Below, piece after piece: positions 55,393-63,607 of a stretch of 64,000 nt of DNA (the stretch's first letter is position 1; every line of letters starts with the position of its first letter). A program made the position numbers and the translations under genes. The DNA is from Flavobacterium ustbae (GTDB lineage: Bacteria > Bacteroidota > Bacteroidia > Flavobacteriales > Flavobacteriaceae), in assembly GCF_003946915.1 (NCBI RefSeq), contig NZ_RPOC01000001.1:310001-374000 (forward strand). Direction: 5' to 3'. The notes under the pieces are model-generated. The model saw only the letters and a program-made list of their open reading frames with translations, was not told where the DNA came from and ran no database searches.

Positions 55393-57195
55393 ATGGGTTT
55401 AGTTACCGCGAAAGAAGTTGCAAAAGCAATAAATGTTGAAAAGTACGGAGTTTTCGGTACGTTTTCTGGCTGGATTCTTATGAAGGTTCTTAAGATCTCG
55501 ACCCTTAATAAAATTTACGATCGTAATAAACATTTGGAAGACCTTGCTTTTTTGAATGGAATTTTGGATGAAATGGAAATTAAGTTTGAAATCCCAGAAG
55601 AAGATTTAAAGCGTCTGCCCAAAGATGGTGCCTATATTACCATTTCTAATCATCCGCTTGGAGGAATTGACGGAATTTTGCTTTTGAAATTAATGCTTGA
55701 AAGAGAACCAAATTTCAAAATCATTGCAAACTTCCTGTTACACAGAATTGTTCCGATGAAAAAATACATTATGCCGGTTAATCCTTTTGAAAACCATAAG
55801 GATGCAAAATCGAGCGTGATCGGTATTAAAGAAACGCTACGCCATTTAAGCGACGGAAAACCATTGGGAATTTTTCCTGCTGGTGAAGTTTCGACTTACA
55901 AAGACGGAAAATTGGTAGTAGACAAACCTTGGGAAGAAGGTGCAATTAAGCTAATTAGAAAAGCAAAAGTACCAGTTGTTCCAATTTATTTTCATGCCAA
56001 AAACAGTAAATTATTCTACTGGCTTTCTAAAATTGATGATACTTTACGAACTGCAAAACTTCCGTCTGAGCTTTTAACGCAGAAAGACCGAGTAATAAAA
56101 GTTCGTATTGGAAAACCAATTTCTGTAAACGAGCAAAACGAAATCGAATCTTTTGAAGAATATTCAGAGTTCTTAAGAAAGAAAACCTATATGCTTGCCA
56201 ATCCGTTTGAAAAAGACACCAAACTAATTGACACTGCGAGTTTGAAAATTACGAAAGCGCCTAAAAAAATCGCTACTGCAGCCAACGAATCAAAATTGAT
56301 TGATGAAGTTCAGACTTTAAGAAATAATGATAGCAGATTTTTGCAAAGCAAAAACTATGAAGTCTTCTTTGCAAGCGCGAAACAAATTCCGAATATTTTA
56401 CACGAGATTGGCCGTCTGCGCGAAATCACTTTTCGTGAAGTTGGTGAAGGAACCAATGAATCTATCGATTTAGACGAATACGACCAATATTATCACCATA
56501 TGTTTTTATGGGATGATGAAACCAAAAAAATTGCTGGTGCATATCGTATGGGATTAGGTTCTGAAATCTATCCAAAATATGGAATCGAAGGTTTCTATCT
56601 AACAGATTTATTCAGATTTGAACCGGAACTTCACGATATGATGCACAAATCTATCGAAATGGGGCGTGCCTTCATTGTAAAAGAATATCAGCAAAAACCA
56701 ATGCCTTTGTTCTTATTATGGAAAGGTATTATTCATACTACTTTACGCCATCCTGAACACAAATATTTAGTTGGCGGTGTAAGTATCAGTAATCAGTTTT
56801 CAGACTTCTCTAAGTCGCTTATGATTGAGTTTATGAAGTCAAACTATTACGATCCGTATATTGCGCAATATATTCACCCGAAAAAAGCTTATAAAGTAAA
56901 ACTGAAAGACGCTGATAAAGATTTTATCTTTGATGAAGCAGAATCTGACTTAAATAAATTCGATAAAATTATTGACGAATTAGAACCAGGAAACTTACGC
57001 CTTCCCGTTTTAATTAAGAAATACATCAAACAAAATGCAAGAGTAGTCGCATTTAACGTCGATCCTCTATTCAACAATGCTATTGATGGTTTAATGTATA
57101 TTCGAATTGCAGATATTCCAGAAAGCACCATGAAACCGGTTATCGAAGAGTTTCAGATTGAACTGGAAAAGAAATTATCTGAGAAAGAAGATTAA
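55393..57195 (+). CDS. olsF: OlsF-type bifunctional acyltransferase for ornithine lipid synthesis
   Basis: 600 residues, two acyltransferases in one chain. The N-terminal part (about 30-260) is PlsC/OlsA-like with ISNHPLGGIDG (85-95; five rather than four residues lie between His87 and Asp93) and FPAGEVSTYKDG (161-172). The C-terminal part (about 310-590) is GNAT/OlsB-like (LREITFREVGEG, YYHHMFLWDDETKKIAGAYRMGLG, GVSISNQFSDFSKSLM). The fusion matches OlsF, described in Serratia proteamaculans with homologues in Flavobacterium, which N-acylates ornithine with a 3-hydroxy fatty acid and then O-acylates the product. The result is a phosphorus-free membrane lipid. It is transcribed alone and ends in a palindromic terminator. 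Confidence 0.88.
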   Translation: MGLVTAKEVAKAINVEKYGVFGTFSGWILMKVLKISTLNKIYDRNKHLEDLAFLNGILDEMEIKFEIPEEDLKRLPKDGAYITISNHPLGGIDGILLLKLMLEREPNFKIIANFLLHRIVPMKKYIMPVNPFENHKDAKSSVIGIKETLRHLSDGKPLGIFPAGEVSTYKDGKLVVDKPWEEGAIKLIRKAKVPVVPIYFHAKNSKLFYWLSKIDDTLRTAKLPSELLTQKDRVIKVRIGKPISVNEQNEIESFEEYSEFLRKKTYMLANPFEKDTKLIDTASLKITKAPKKIATAANESKLIDEVQTLRNNDSRFLQSKNYEVFFASAKQIPNILHEIGRLREITFREVGEGTNESIDLDEYDQYYHHMFLWDDETKKIAGAYRMGLGSEIYPKYGIEGFYLTDLFRFEPELHDMMHKSIEMGRAFIVKEYQQKPMPLFLLWKGIIHTTLRHPEHKYLVGGVSISNQFSDFSKSLMIEFMKSNYYDPYIAQYIHPKKAYKVKLKDADKDFIFDEAESDLNKFDKIIDELEPGNLRLPVLIKKYIKQNARVVAFNVDPLFNNAIDGLMYIRIADIPESTMKPVIEEFQIELEKKLSEKED

Positions 57196-57212
57196 GATTA
57201 TTTATAAAAACT

Positions 57213-57247
57213 AAAAACTCATAAGTTTAAACTTATGAGTTTTTTTT
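57213..57247. terminator. Bidirectional terminator, olsF / SUFU gene
   Basis: Perfect palindrome AAAAACTCATAAGTTT (57213-57228) and its complement (57229-57244), flanked by T's. It is shared by convergent genes. Confidence 0.8.
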
Positions 57248-57258
57248 ATGCGAAATAT

Positions 57259-58359
57259 TTAAACCACTTCTTCTCGTTCAAAACTGAAAATTTCTTCTCC
57301 TATCTCATCTAATTTGTCTAGTAGCTCTTGCGAACCCGATTCTCTCAGCAGTTCCCATTCTCTATCTGAAATAGGCACAACCCATAAAAAAGAAGTTTTT
57401 GAATTTCCAAAAGCAGGCACGTTCATTTTAGGCAGCACTTTTAATTTGTTAGTCAAAATTCCGTACTTAAATTTTTCACTAGCCGTAGTATGAAACTCGA
57501 CAGTATGTCCTTGAGCCAAGAATGTAATATTATCCCACGGTATCGCCGTAATGCCACTTACAAGACTTGCCACATTATTGATTTGGTCATTTGTCAATCC
57601 AGTCCTTAAAATAATTCCAAGTTCAATTCGGTTTATTTCGCTTGAGTTTTCAAAATACATTTCAATTTTGGGCTGCGGACGTAATGATACTGCAACAATC
57701 GCAAAAACAATTTTCTCAGCACCTTCGTACACATACAGTCCTTTTGGAGGCCATTCTGAATTATCAATCGCGTAATATTTATCACTTTGACCAAAAATTT
57801 CGTCGTAATAATTTAAAATTTCCGGCTGAAGAAACTGAAACGGATTTACTTCTTCATCCCATGCTTTTACAAAAGCAGATGCACTTTTAACACGCTGGTG
57901 CATTTCATTATCTGTGGAAAGCTCCCAAGCGAAATGTCCTTCGCCCTTACAATCACGCGCATATCCAAGAAATCCATCATTGCCGCCCCAACTAGGAATT
58001 ATAGCCAAAATTTCTCCATTTTCTAATAACGCAGCTCCATCTCCCTCTTCTAGCCATACAACTTCTAGGTTTTGTTCTCTAAGCGGCGACTGTCCTTCAG
58101 GAAATTTACAAAACTCTTTTATCAACATAGGAGGAACGCCTTTCTCCATCAATTTTGTTTCTATTTCCTCTGGTGCGGCCGTCAAATTTCTAATCCAACA
58201 GCTTTTTATTCCAAAATCTTCATGATCGCCAAATAGATAGAAATAAGCAGTTCTATTATCTTGTTCTACAACGGCTGTTATTGGACAATTAGGACTTCTC
58301 ACTTCAAGAAGAACCTTCGGCTTTTCAATTTTATTACTATTTCTGCTAAACAATCCCAT
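57259..58359 (-). CDS. Suppressor-of-fused (SUFU) domain protein
   Basis: 366 residues, cytosolic. The N-terminal half has AFLLENGEIL-like strands (GAALLENGEILAIIPSWGGNDGF then LGYARDCKG) and the C-terminal half carries the SUFU-like fold with FLWVVPISDREWELLRESGS near the end. Bacterial SUFU-domain proteins are often immunity or accessory proteins of polymorphic toxin systems, but no toxin gene is seen next to this one. The neighbour upstream is the DUF805 cluster. The assignment rests on recalled family features; the function here is unknown. Confidence 0.65.
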   Translation of the reverse strand: MGLFSRNSNKIEKPKVLLEVRSPNCPITAVVEQDNRTAYFYLFGDHEDFGIKSCWIRNLTAAPEEIETKLMEKGVPPMLIKEFCKFPEGQSPLREQNLEVVWLEEGDGAALLENGEILAIIPSWGGNDGFLGYARDCKGEGHFAWELSTDNEMHQRVKSASAFVKAWDEEVNPFQFLQPEILNYYDEIFGQSDKYYAIDNSEWPPKGLYVYEGAEKIVFAIVAVSLRPQPKIEMYFENSSEINRIELGIILRTGLTNDQINNVASLVSGITAIPWDNITFLAQGHTVEFHTTASEKFKYGILTNKLKVLPKMNVPAFGNSKTSFLWVVPISDREWELLRESGSQELLDKLDEIGEEIFSFEREEVV

Positions 58360-58466
58360 TTACTATTATTTCTTTTTAATGTAAAACAATAATTCAAGAA
58401 ACAACTTTATTTGGATATCAGCAAGAATTTAAAAACAAATAAACATTATTAAAAAGCCGTTTAGAG

Positions 58467-58832
58467 CTAATTAAGATCTTTTCCGAGTTCCATCAAATAT
58501 TCCAATTCGCTAATTGGATCTGAACCGTATGTATTTTCTCCCACATCGCCCATAACAGTCCATAAATAAACATTAAAAAATGGCACTAAAATGCACCACC
58601 ATTCTTTATTAATATCATGCATTCTTCTTATAGCAACTGCAATTGAAGGAATAAAAATGATGATCAAAAAAATATTCAGATACAAATCTGTTGTTGGAGA
58701 GATTAAATTTATAATAAAACTTATAGCCCAATTTACTAAGAAAAACATCCAAAATTCTTTTCTTCTAGATCTTCCTTTAAAATTGGCATAGTTTTCAAAA
58801 AAAACACTTTTGTAAATCTTCAGCATACTCAT
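58467..58832 (-). CDS. DUF805 membrane protein (copy 1)
   Basis: 121 residues. Family hallmarks: YANFKGRSRRKEFWMF at the N-terminus, then three membrane helices, AIRRMHDINKEWWCILVPFFNVYL and the tail GSDPISELEYL. DUF805 proteins are small inner-membrane proteins of unknown function. It is one of three paralogues within 1.9 kb and the most divergent of them, with shorter helical loops. It is separated from the next copy by a terminator, so it probably has its own promoter. Confidence 0.88.
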   Translation of the reverse strand: MSMLKIYKSVFFENYANFKGRSRRKEFWMFFLVNWAISFIINLISPTTDLYLNIFLIIIFIPSIAVAIRRMHDINKEWWCILVPFFNVYLWTVMGDVGENTYGSDPISELEYLMELGKDLN

Positions 58833-58956
58833 TATTTAAAATCCATAAATCAACTATTTTCAAACATTATTTAGTGTCTGAAATAACCTCCAATATTACG
58901 GTCTTTAAATGAAGATAAAATGAAGAAAAAAAGTCTGAGTTTATTATTAGACATAA

Positions 58957-58980
58957 AAAAATCCCATTAAATGGGATTTT
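58957..58980. terminator. Terminator after DUF805 copy 2
   Basis: Stem AAAATCCCATT (58957-58967) and AATGGGATTTT (58970-58980), with T/A runs on both flanks. It lies 20 bases past the stop of the 59000-59386 gene. Confidence 0.75.
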
Positions 58981-58999
58981 TATCTAGAATCGGAAGGTT

Positions 59000-59386
59000 T
59001 TATTCTTTTCCGATTTCGTCAATTTCTTCTAATTCATTTTTAGGATCTGGCCCATATGCATTTGAACCTACGTCTCCTTTTATAACCATTAAATATAGAT
59101 TATAGTAAGGTATCAATACAAACCAGCCATTTTTTCCTGTATCGTGTACTCTTCGAACAGAAACTGCTATCATTGGAATAATTAATCCTAAATATAAAAG
59201 ACCAAGTAAAGCCGTCATAACACCTGACAATGTTGAACTAATTGCCTCACTGGCTCCTCCAATAAATGCGATGCAGAATATTATTAGATAAAAAGACAAG
59301 ACAAACATCCAATATTCTTTTCTTCTGGCTCTTCCATCAAAATTTGCATAGTTTTCAAAAACTACTTTTTTAAACATTTCTAACAT
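59000..59386 (-). CDS. DUF805 membrane protein (copy 2)
   Basis: 128 residues, with NYANFDGRARRKEYWMF at the start, three to four membrane helices, AVSVRRVHDTGKNGWFVLIPYYNLYL and the tail GPDPKNELEEIDEIG. It is closest to copy 3 in the cytosolic tail (DPKN.EEIDEIG). It lies 195 bases after the TM2 gene. Confidence 0.9.
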   Translation of the reverse strand: MLEMFKKVVFENYANFDGRARRKEYWMFVLSFYLIIFCIAFIGGASEAISSTLSGVMTALLGLLYLGLIIPMIAVSVRRVHDTGKNGWFVLIPYYNLYLMVIKGDVGSNAYGPDPKNELEEIDEIGKE

Positions 59387-59528
59387 AATTAAACTTTTTA
59401 ATATTTTATCATTTGGTTTTCCAATTAGCTTTTTACAACTAATTTAAAAAATGTAATTTCACAAAAAAAAATAAACTATGAGCACCCATAAAAGTTCTTT
59501 CGCTATAATAAAAAGACAAAGTTATTTT

Positions 59529-59558
59529 AAAAAAAATCTCACTCAGATTTGAGCGGGA
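59529..59558 (-). terminator. Terminator of the DUF805/TM2 pair
   Basis: On the minus strand TCCCGCTCA pairs with TGAGTGAGA (one mismatch, one G-U), with a 4-base loop, followed by a run of T's. Confidence 0.55.
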
Positions 59559-59581
59559 TGTTAATATGTACAAGTGCTCGA

Positions 59582-59860
59582 TTAAAACCAGCCTTTTTTA
59601 CCAACTTGGTAAGTTTGGTAAAAATCTTCATCTGACTTTGTTAAGTAGATAATTCCTTCAATGAAGCCAATGATGCTTCCTACTCCGCAAGTTACGATTG
59701 TAATTACGATTTGGATAATTCCTTCTTGAGTGTATCCTAAGATAAATTTATGAACACCTAGATATCCAAAAATTATTCCCATAATTCCTGCTAATACTTT
59801 TTTATTCTCTTGTCTTGGTTGAGATGGAGTATTCCAGCTTTCTGGTTTTGTAGTTTCCAT
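59582..59860 (-). CDS. TM2 domain membrane protein
   Basis: 92 residues. A polar N-terminus, then two helices around GIMGIIFGYLGVHKFILGY and GSIIGFIEGIIYLTKSDEDF, the TM2 signature (GxxGxHxFYLG-like first helix, D.F at the end). It ends VGKKGWF. Such proteins are small inner-membrane proteins of unknown role. It starts 15 bases after the stop of DUF805 copy 3, so the two are cotranscribed. Confidence 0.9.
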   Translation of the reverse strand: METTKPESWNTPSQPRQENKKVLAGIMGIIFGYLGVHKFILGYTQEGIIQIVITIVTCGVGSIIGFIEGIIYLTKSDEDFYQTYQVGKKGWF

Positions 59861-59875
59861 TTTTATAATATTTAG

Positions 59876-60292
59876 TTAATTATTAATTCCTATTTCATCA
59901 ATTTCTTCAATAGTATTTTTAGGATCTAAACCATAATAGTTTTCTCCATATTCTCCTTCTGTTACCAATAAAACTAACATCCAGATTGGCCCAGCAAACG
60001 GAATTAAAGAAACTAGAATAGTCCATCCGCTTTTGCCTATATCATGCATTCTTCTAACTGTAACAGCCAATGATGGAATTATAGAAGCGATCGCAAACAG
60101 AAAAAATAATCCTATTGCAATTGGTAAGCCAGCTTCTGTGCCTAAAACAGCAGATAACATTAGTCCTAAAAAAACAAATACAAAAAAGAGAAGTGATGTT
60201 ACAAGACGAAAATACCAATATTCACTTCTTCTTGCTCTTCCGTTAAAGTTTGCATAGTTCTGGAACATGGCTATTTTATACCATTCAATCAT
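59876..60292 (-). CDS. DUF805 membrane protein (copy 3)
   Basis: 138 residues from the ATG at 60292 (MIEWYKIAMFQNYANF), which aligns with the starts of the other two copies. An upstream ATG at 60373 would add 27 residues of unrelated, basic sequence. It has NGRARRSEYWYF, four membrane helices, AVTVRRMHDIGKSGWTILVSLIPFAGPIW and the tail GLDPKNTIEEIDEIG. It is the first gene of a pair with the TM2 gene. Confidence 0.9.
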   Translation of the reverse strand: MIEWYKIAMFQNYANFNGRARRSEYWYFRLVTSLLFFVFVFLGLMLSAVLGTEAGLPIAIGLFFLFAIASIIPSLAVTVRRMHDIGKSGWTILVSLIPFAGPIWMLVLLVTEGEYGENYYGLDPKNTIEEIDEIGINN

Positions 60293-60479
60293 AATTTTTA
60301 ATCCTTTGTTTTGGCCTACTCTCGGGATTTTCGGTTTTCCCCGAACTTCAAAAAACGCTCTATTTAGATTCATTCTTTAAAATTCGGAAACAATATTATT
60401 AAAAATTAACAAATAAAACTAATCTTGCTAAATAAAATTTACAGGAAAAAACTCGTTATTAAAATCTAAGCGCTGTAGG

Positions 60480-61430
60480 CTATTTTTTATCGTAAATTGC
60501 TTTAATTTTATCTACAATTACTTGAGCCAGACGCTCGTGGCTTTCAAAAGTCCAACCTGCAATATGAGGCGTGAGTAATACATTTTTTGCTTCAAGAAGA
60601 TACTGAAAAGCTTCTGGCGTGTTTTTGTCCTGAAAAAGGGTTTCAAACGAAAGTTTTTCATATTCCAAAACATCCAAACCTGCTCCTAATACCTTTTTTA
60701 ACTTCATGGCTTCAACCAAATCGGCTGTAACTATATTTTTACCGCGAGAAGTATTTATAATCCAAAATGGCTTTTTAAATGCGTTTATAAATTCTGTATT
60801 CACCATTTTATCTGTCTCTTGTGTCCAAGGTAAATGAAGACTCAAAACATCAGCCTTTTCTTGAAGTTCTGCCAAAGAAACTTGTTTCGCATTTTCATCA
60901 CCAACGTTATCCAAAATATCATAACACAAAACTTCTGCGTCAAAACCTCTAAGTTTTTTAGCAAAAGCTTTGCCCATATTTCCGTAACCGATAATTCCGA
61001 CAGTCTTTAGATCCAACTCGTGGCCACGATTACTTTCGCGATTCCATTGTCCTGCTTTTACTTCGGCATCAGCTTGGTTCAAATTATTAAATAAAGACAA
61101 AATTACACCAAGCGAATGTTCTGCAACAGCGTTGCGATTACCTTCTGGCGCCGCAATGAGATGAATTCCTTTTGCAGAAGCATACTCACAATCAATACTT
61201 TCTAAACCTGCGCCAACTCTTGCAATAAACTGCAACTTTGCTGCTTTATCTAAAAAAGCCTTATCAATTTTGAAACGGCTGCGAATTACAATTCCGTTAT
61301 ATTCATGGATTTTTGCTTCGATTTCTTCTTTTGAAGATTTAAAATCGGCATGATTTTCAAAACCGGCTTCTTCTAACTGATTCCAAAGAATTGGATTATT
61401 ACTATCGATATGAAGAATTTTTATACTCAT
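60480..61430 (-). CDS. D-2-hydroxyacid dehydrogenase (SerA-like)
   Basis: 316 residues, cytosolic NAD-dependent dehydrogenase. The Rossmann motif is VGIIGYGNMGKAFAKKLRGF; substrate/catalytic residues lie in INTSRGKN (Arg), LDVLEYE (Glu) and LLTPHIAGWTFESH (His). ARVGAGLESIDCEYASAKG is the usual loop. The length and lack of an ACT domain fit a short phosphoglycerate dehydrogenase or related 2-hydroxyacid dehydrogenase; serC is not adjacent, so the substrate cannot be fixed. It is divergent from nhaA. Confidence 0.9.
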   Translation of the reverse strand: MSIKILHIDSNNPILWNQLEEAGFENHADFKSSKEEIEAKIHEYNGIVIRSRFKIDKAFLDKAAKLQFIARVGAGLESIDCEYASAKGIHLIAAPEGNRNAVAEHSLGVILSLFNNLNQADAEVKAGQWNRESNRGHELDLKTVGIIGYGNMGKAFAKKLRGFDAEVLCYDILDNVGDENAKQVSLAELQEKADVLSLHLPWTQETDKMVNTEFINAFKKPFWIINTSRGKNIVTADLVEAMKLKKVLGAGLDVLEYEKLSFETLFQDKNTPEAFQYLLEAKNVLLTPHIAGWTFESHERLAQVIVDKIKAIYDKK

Positions 61431-61504
61431 TTTTATTGAATTTATTATAAAACAAAAATACGGTAATTCTTCAAAATTATGTTTAAGTGAAAAGGTTTTG
61501 AACC

Positions 61505-61593
61505 ATATAAGTGATATAAGCTCATTTTTTAAGTTTTTCCTGAATGTGCTATTCTTCGTAAATTTTACTTGAATAAACTTATATCACTTATAT
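61505..61593. repeat. 16-bp perfect inverted repeat in the nhaA/dehydrogenase divergent region
   Basis: ATATAAGTGATATAAG at 61505-61520 and its exact complement at 61578-61593, separated by 57 bases. It lies between two divergent genes and upstream of the nhaA -7 box. It may be a dispersed palindromic element or a protein-binding pair. Confidence 0.75.
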
Positions 61594-61645
61594 CGTTTAT
61601 TTCCCTTCCACTTCATAAAGAGTTTTTTATTGGTCAGATTTTTTC

Positions 61646-61653
61646 TAACTTTG
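61646..61653 (+). promoter_or_regulatory. Candidate -7 box of nhaA
   Basis: TAACTTTG matches TAnnTTTG, 54 bases before the ATG at 61708. The nearest TTG upstream is only 13 bp away, too close for a normal -33 box. Confidence 0.35.
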
Positions 61654-61707
61654 AAGATATTGGGATTTTTTCATCCTATGCATTAATACTTCACAAAATC
61701 TTTGAAA

Positions 61708-62844
61708 ATGAAATTAACTAAGACTTTTAAATCCTTTTTTGAGAACGAAAAATCAGGAGGTTTTATCTTGCTCTTTGTCACGCTTTTGTCTTTAATTCTT
61801 GCCAATTCTTCTTTTCAGATTCCCTATGTTGCGTTTTGGGAAAAAGAAATAGCAGATCATTCTATTACGCATTGGATCAATGATGGGTTAATGACAATAT
61901 TCTTTCTTTTGATAGGTTTGGAGTTGGAAAGAGAAATCTACCACGGTGAATTGTCTAATATTAAAAATGCATCGCTGCCGATAATGGCTGCTTTTGGAGG
62001 AATGCTGGTTCCTGCCGCCATATTTTTAGCTTTAAATTACGGAACAACAACTCAAAACGGAGCCGGAATTCCGATGGCGACAGATATAGCTTTTGCAATT
62101 GGAATTTTATCACTTTTGGGCAATAAAGTTCCCGCATCCTTAAAAGTTTTTCTAACGGCCCTTGCCGTGATCGACGATTTAGGCGCTATTATCGTTATTG
62201 CTATTTTTTATACCACATCAATCTCTTTTCTAAATCTCGGAATTGCATTGGGAATCTGGTGTTTTCTTTTTGTTTTAAACCGAATGAAAATTCACAATCT
62301 TATTCCGTATCTCGTTGGCGGGGCTGTAATGTGGTATTTCATGCTTAATTCAGGAGTTCATGCCACAATTACGGGTGTAATTTTAGCTTTTGTTATTCCG
62401 TTTGGCGATGGAAGCGAGAAAACCTCTTCGTATCGATTACAGCATTTTCTACATCAGCCAGTAGCTTTTTTCATTTTGCCTTTATTCGCAATTGCCAATA
62501 CCGCTTTGCCATTTACCGAAAACTGGCATGAAGGTTTAAATCATGTCAATACTTACGGAATCATTCTTGGACTTGTCGTTGGAAAGCCGCTTGGAATTTT
62601 GCTTTTCTCATCGGTTGGGGTGACTTCTGGTTTATGCATTTTACCCAAAAATTTAAAATGGGCACATATTTTAGGTGCTGGAATGCTCGGCGGAATTGGT
62701 TTTACCATGTCGATTTTCATTACCGTCTTAGCATTCAAAAACCCAGAGATTATTGTCTTTTCTAAAATAGCAATTCTTATCGCTTCTTTCATAGCTGGAC
62801 TTCTTGGAATTATTTATTTGAAATTCACTTTGAGTAAAAAGTAA
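61708..62844 (+). CDS. nhaA: Na+/H+ antiporter NhaA
   Basis: 378 residues from the ATG at 61708 (a TTG six bases upstream could also start). It exports Na+ in exchange for protons across the inner membrane and supports pH and salt homeostasis. Hallmarks: HWINDGLMTIFFLLIGLELERE, the antiport Asp pair in VIDDLGAIIVIAIFYT (about 155-156), GGIGFTMSIFI near the C-terminus, and 11-12 membrane helices. The length is normal. No nhaR or other regulator is adjacent. Confidence 0.96.
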   Translation: MKLTKTFKSFFENEKSGGFILLFVTLLSLILANSSFQIPYVAFWEKEIADHSITHWINDGLMTIFFLLIGLELEREIYHGELSNIKNASLPIMAAFGGMLVPAAIFLALNYGTTTQNGAGIPMATDIAFAIGILSLLGNKVPASLKVFLTALAVIDDLGAIIVIAIFYTTSISFLNLGIALGIWCFLFVLNRMKIHNLIPYLVGGAVMWYFMLNSGVHATITGVILAFVIPFGDGSEKTSSYRLQHFLHQPVAFFILPLFAIANTALPFTENWHEGLNHVNTYGIILGLVVGKPLGILLFSSVGVTSGLCILPKNLKWAHILGAGMLGGIGFTMSIFITVLAFKNPEIIVFSKIAILIASFIAGLLGIIYLKFTLSKK

Positions 62845-62943
62845 ATTTCAATTTTTTAAATTCCAATTGACAAAATTCCAAATTCCAATTTAAACATTGG
62901 GCAACTCGGAATGAAAACTATTATTTTATTCTCATTTTTATCA

Positions 62944-63500
62944 ACATAGCCCAAGGTTTCAACCTTGGGTACACAACGTAAGCGTAACGTGAGTCACAAT
63001 GCGTACCCAAGGTTGAAACCTTAGGCTATGTTTGATAATCTTTGTCGAATTTCTAGTTCGATTTGCTTCGCCGGTTCTCTATTACTCGTGCTCTTGTTCC
63101 TAGAATGGTAAACTATAATTTTATCTTCATTTTGTTAAACATAGCCCAAGGTGTCAACCTTGGGTACACAACATACGCGTAACGTGATTCACAATGCGTA
63201 CCCAAGGTTGAAACCTTGGGCTATGCTTGATAATCTTTGTCGAATTTCTAGTGTGGTTTGCTTTGCCAGTTCACTACTGTTCATTCTCTCGTTCCTCGAA
63301 TAGCAAACCATAATTTTATTCTCATTTTGGTTAAACATAGCCCGAGGTTTCAACCTTGGGTACACAACGTAAACGCAACGTGAATGCACTCCCAAGGTTA
63401 AACATAACGTGATTCACAATGCGTTCCCAAGGTTGAAACCTTAGGCTATGTTTGATAATCTTTGTCTAATTTATAGTTCGATTTGCTTCATCTATTTGCT
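62944..63500. repeat. Three-unit tandem array (about 195-bp period) of palindromic elements
   Basis: Units start at 62944, 63139 and 63335. Each contains arm ACATAGCCCAAGGTTTCAAC, running into CTTGGGTAC, and about 30 bases later its complement, ending GGCTATGT. Each arm is itself a hairpin (CCCAAGGTT-TC-AACCTTGGG). The units share a tail TTTGATAATCTTTGTC. Unit 3 has an extra internal piece with a second CCCAAGGTT. There is no coding potential. Confidence 0.9.
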
Positions 63501-63543
63501 TTCGTTCGGGTCTCATGTATCAATTCAATCATCGCAAAACAAA

Positions 63544-63585
63544 AAAATTCCAAATCCCAACAATAAAATTGGAATTTGGAATTTT
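63544..63585 (-). terminator. Terminator of proC
   Basis: Stem AAAATTCCAAAT (63544-63555) and ATTTGGAATTTT (63574-63585). On the minus strand it is followed by T's. It shares its stem word with the terminator at 131-175. Confidence 0.7.
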
Positions 63586-63607
63586 AAAATATTGAGTTTT
63601 AAATAAT

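Larger units (their letters stand above)
62845..63607. other. 763-bp intergenic region between nhaA and proC
   Basis: Apart from the palindromic array (62944-63500) and the proC terminator, the first 100 bases carry several TTCCAATT/AATTCCAA words (62856-62893). There is no gene; a short frame at 63189-63395 lies inside the repeats. Confidence 0.7.

Noticed and set aside
63189..63395. 68-codon frame on the minus strand inside the palindromic array
   Set aside because: It lies wholly within repeated intergenic units and changes with each unit, so coding is unlikely.
62944..63500. Possible CRISPR array
   Set aside because: The period is about 195 bp and the spacers between copies are themselves repeated, which is not CRISPR architecture; no cas genes are nearby.
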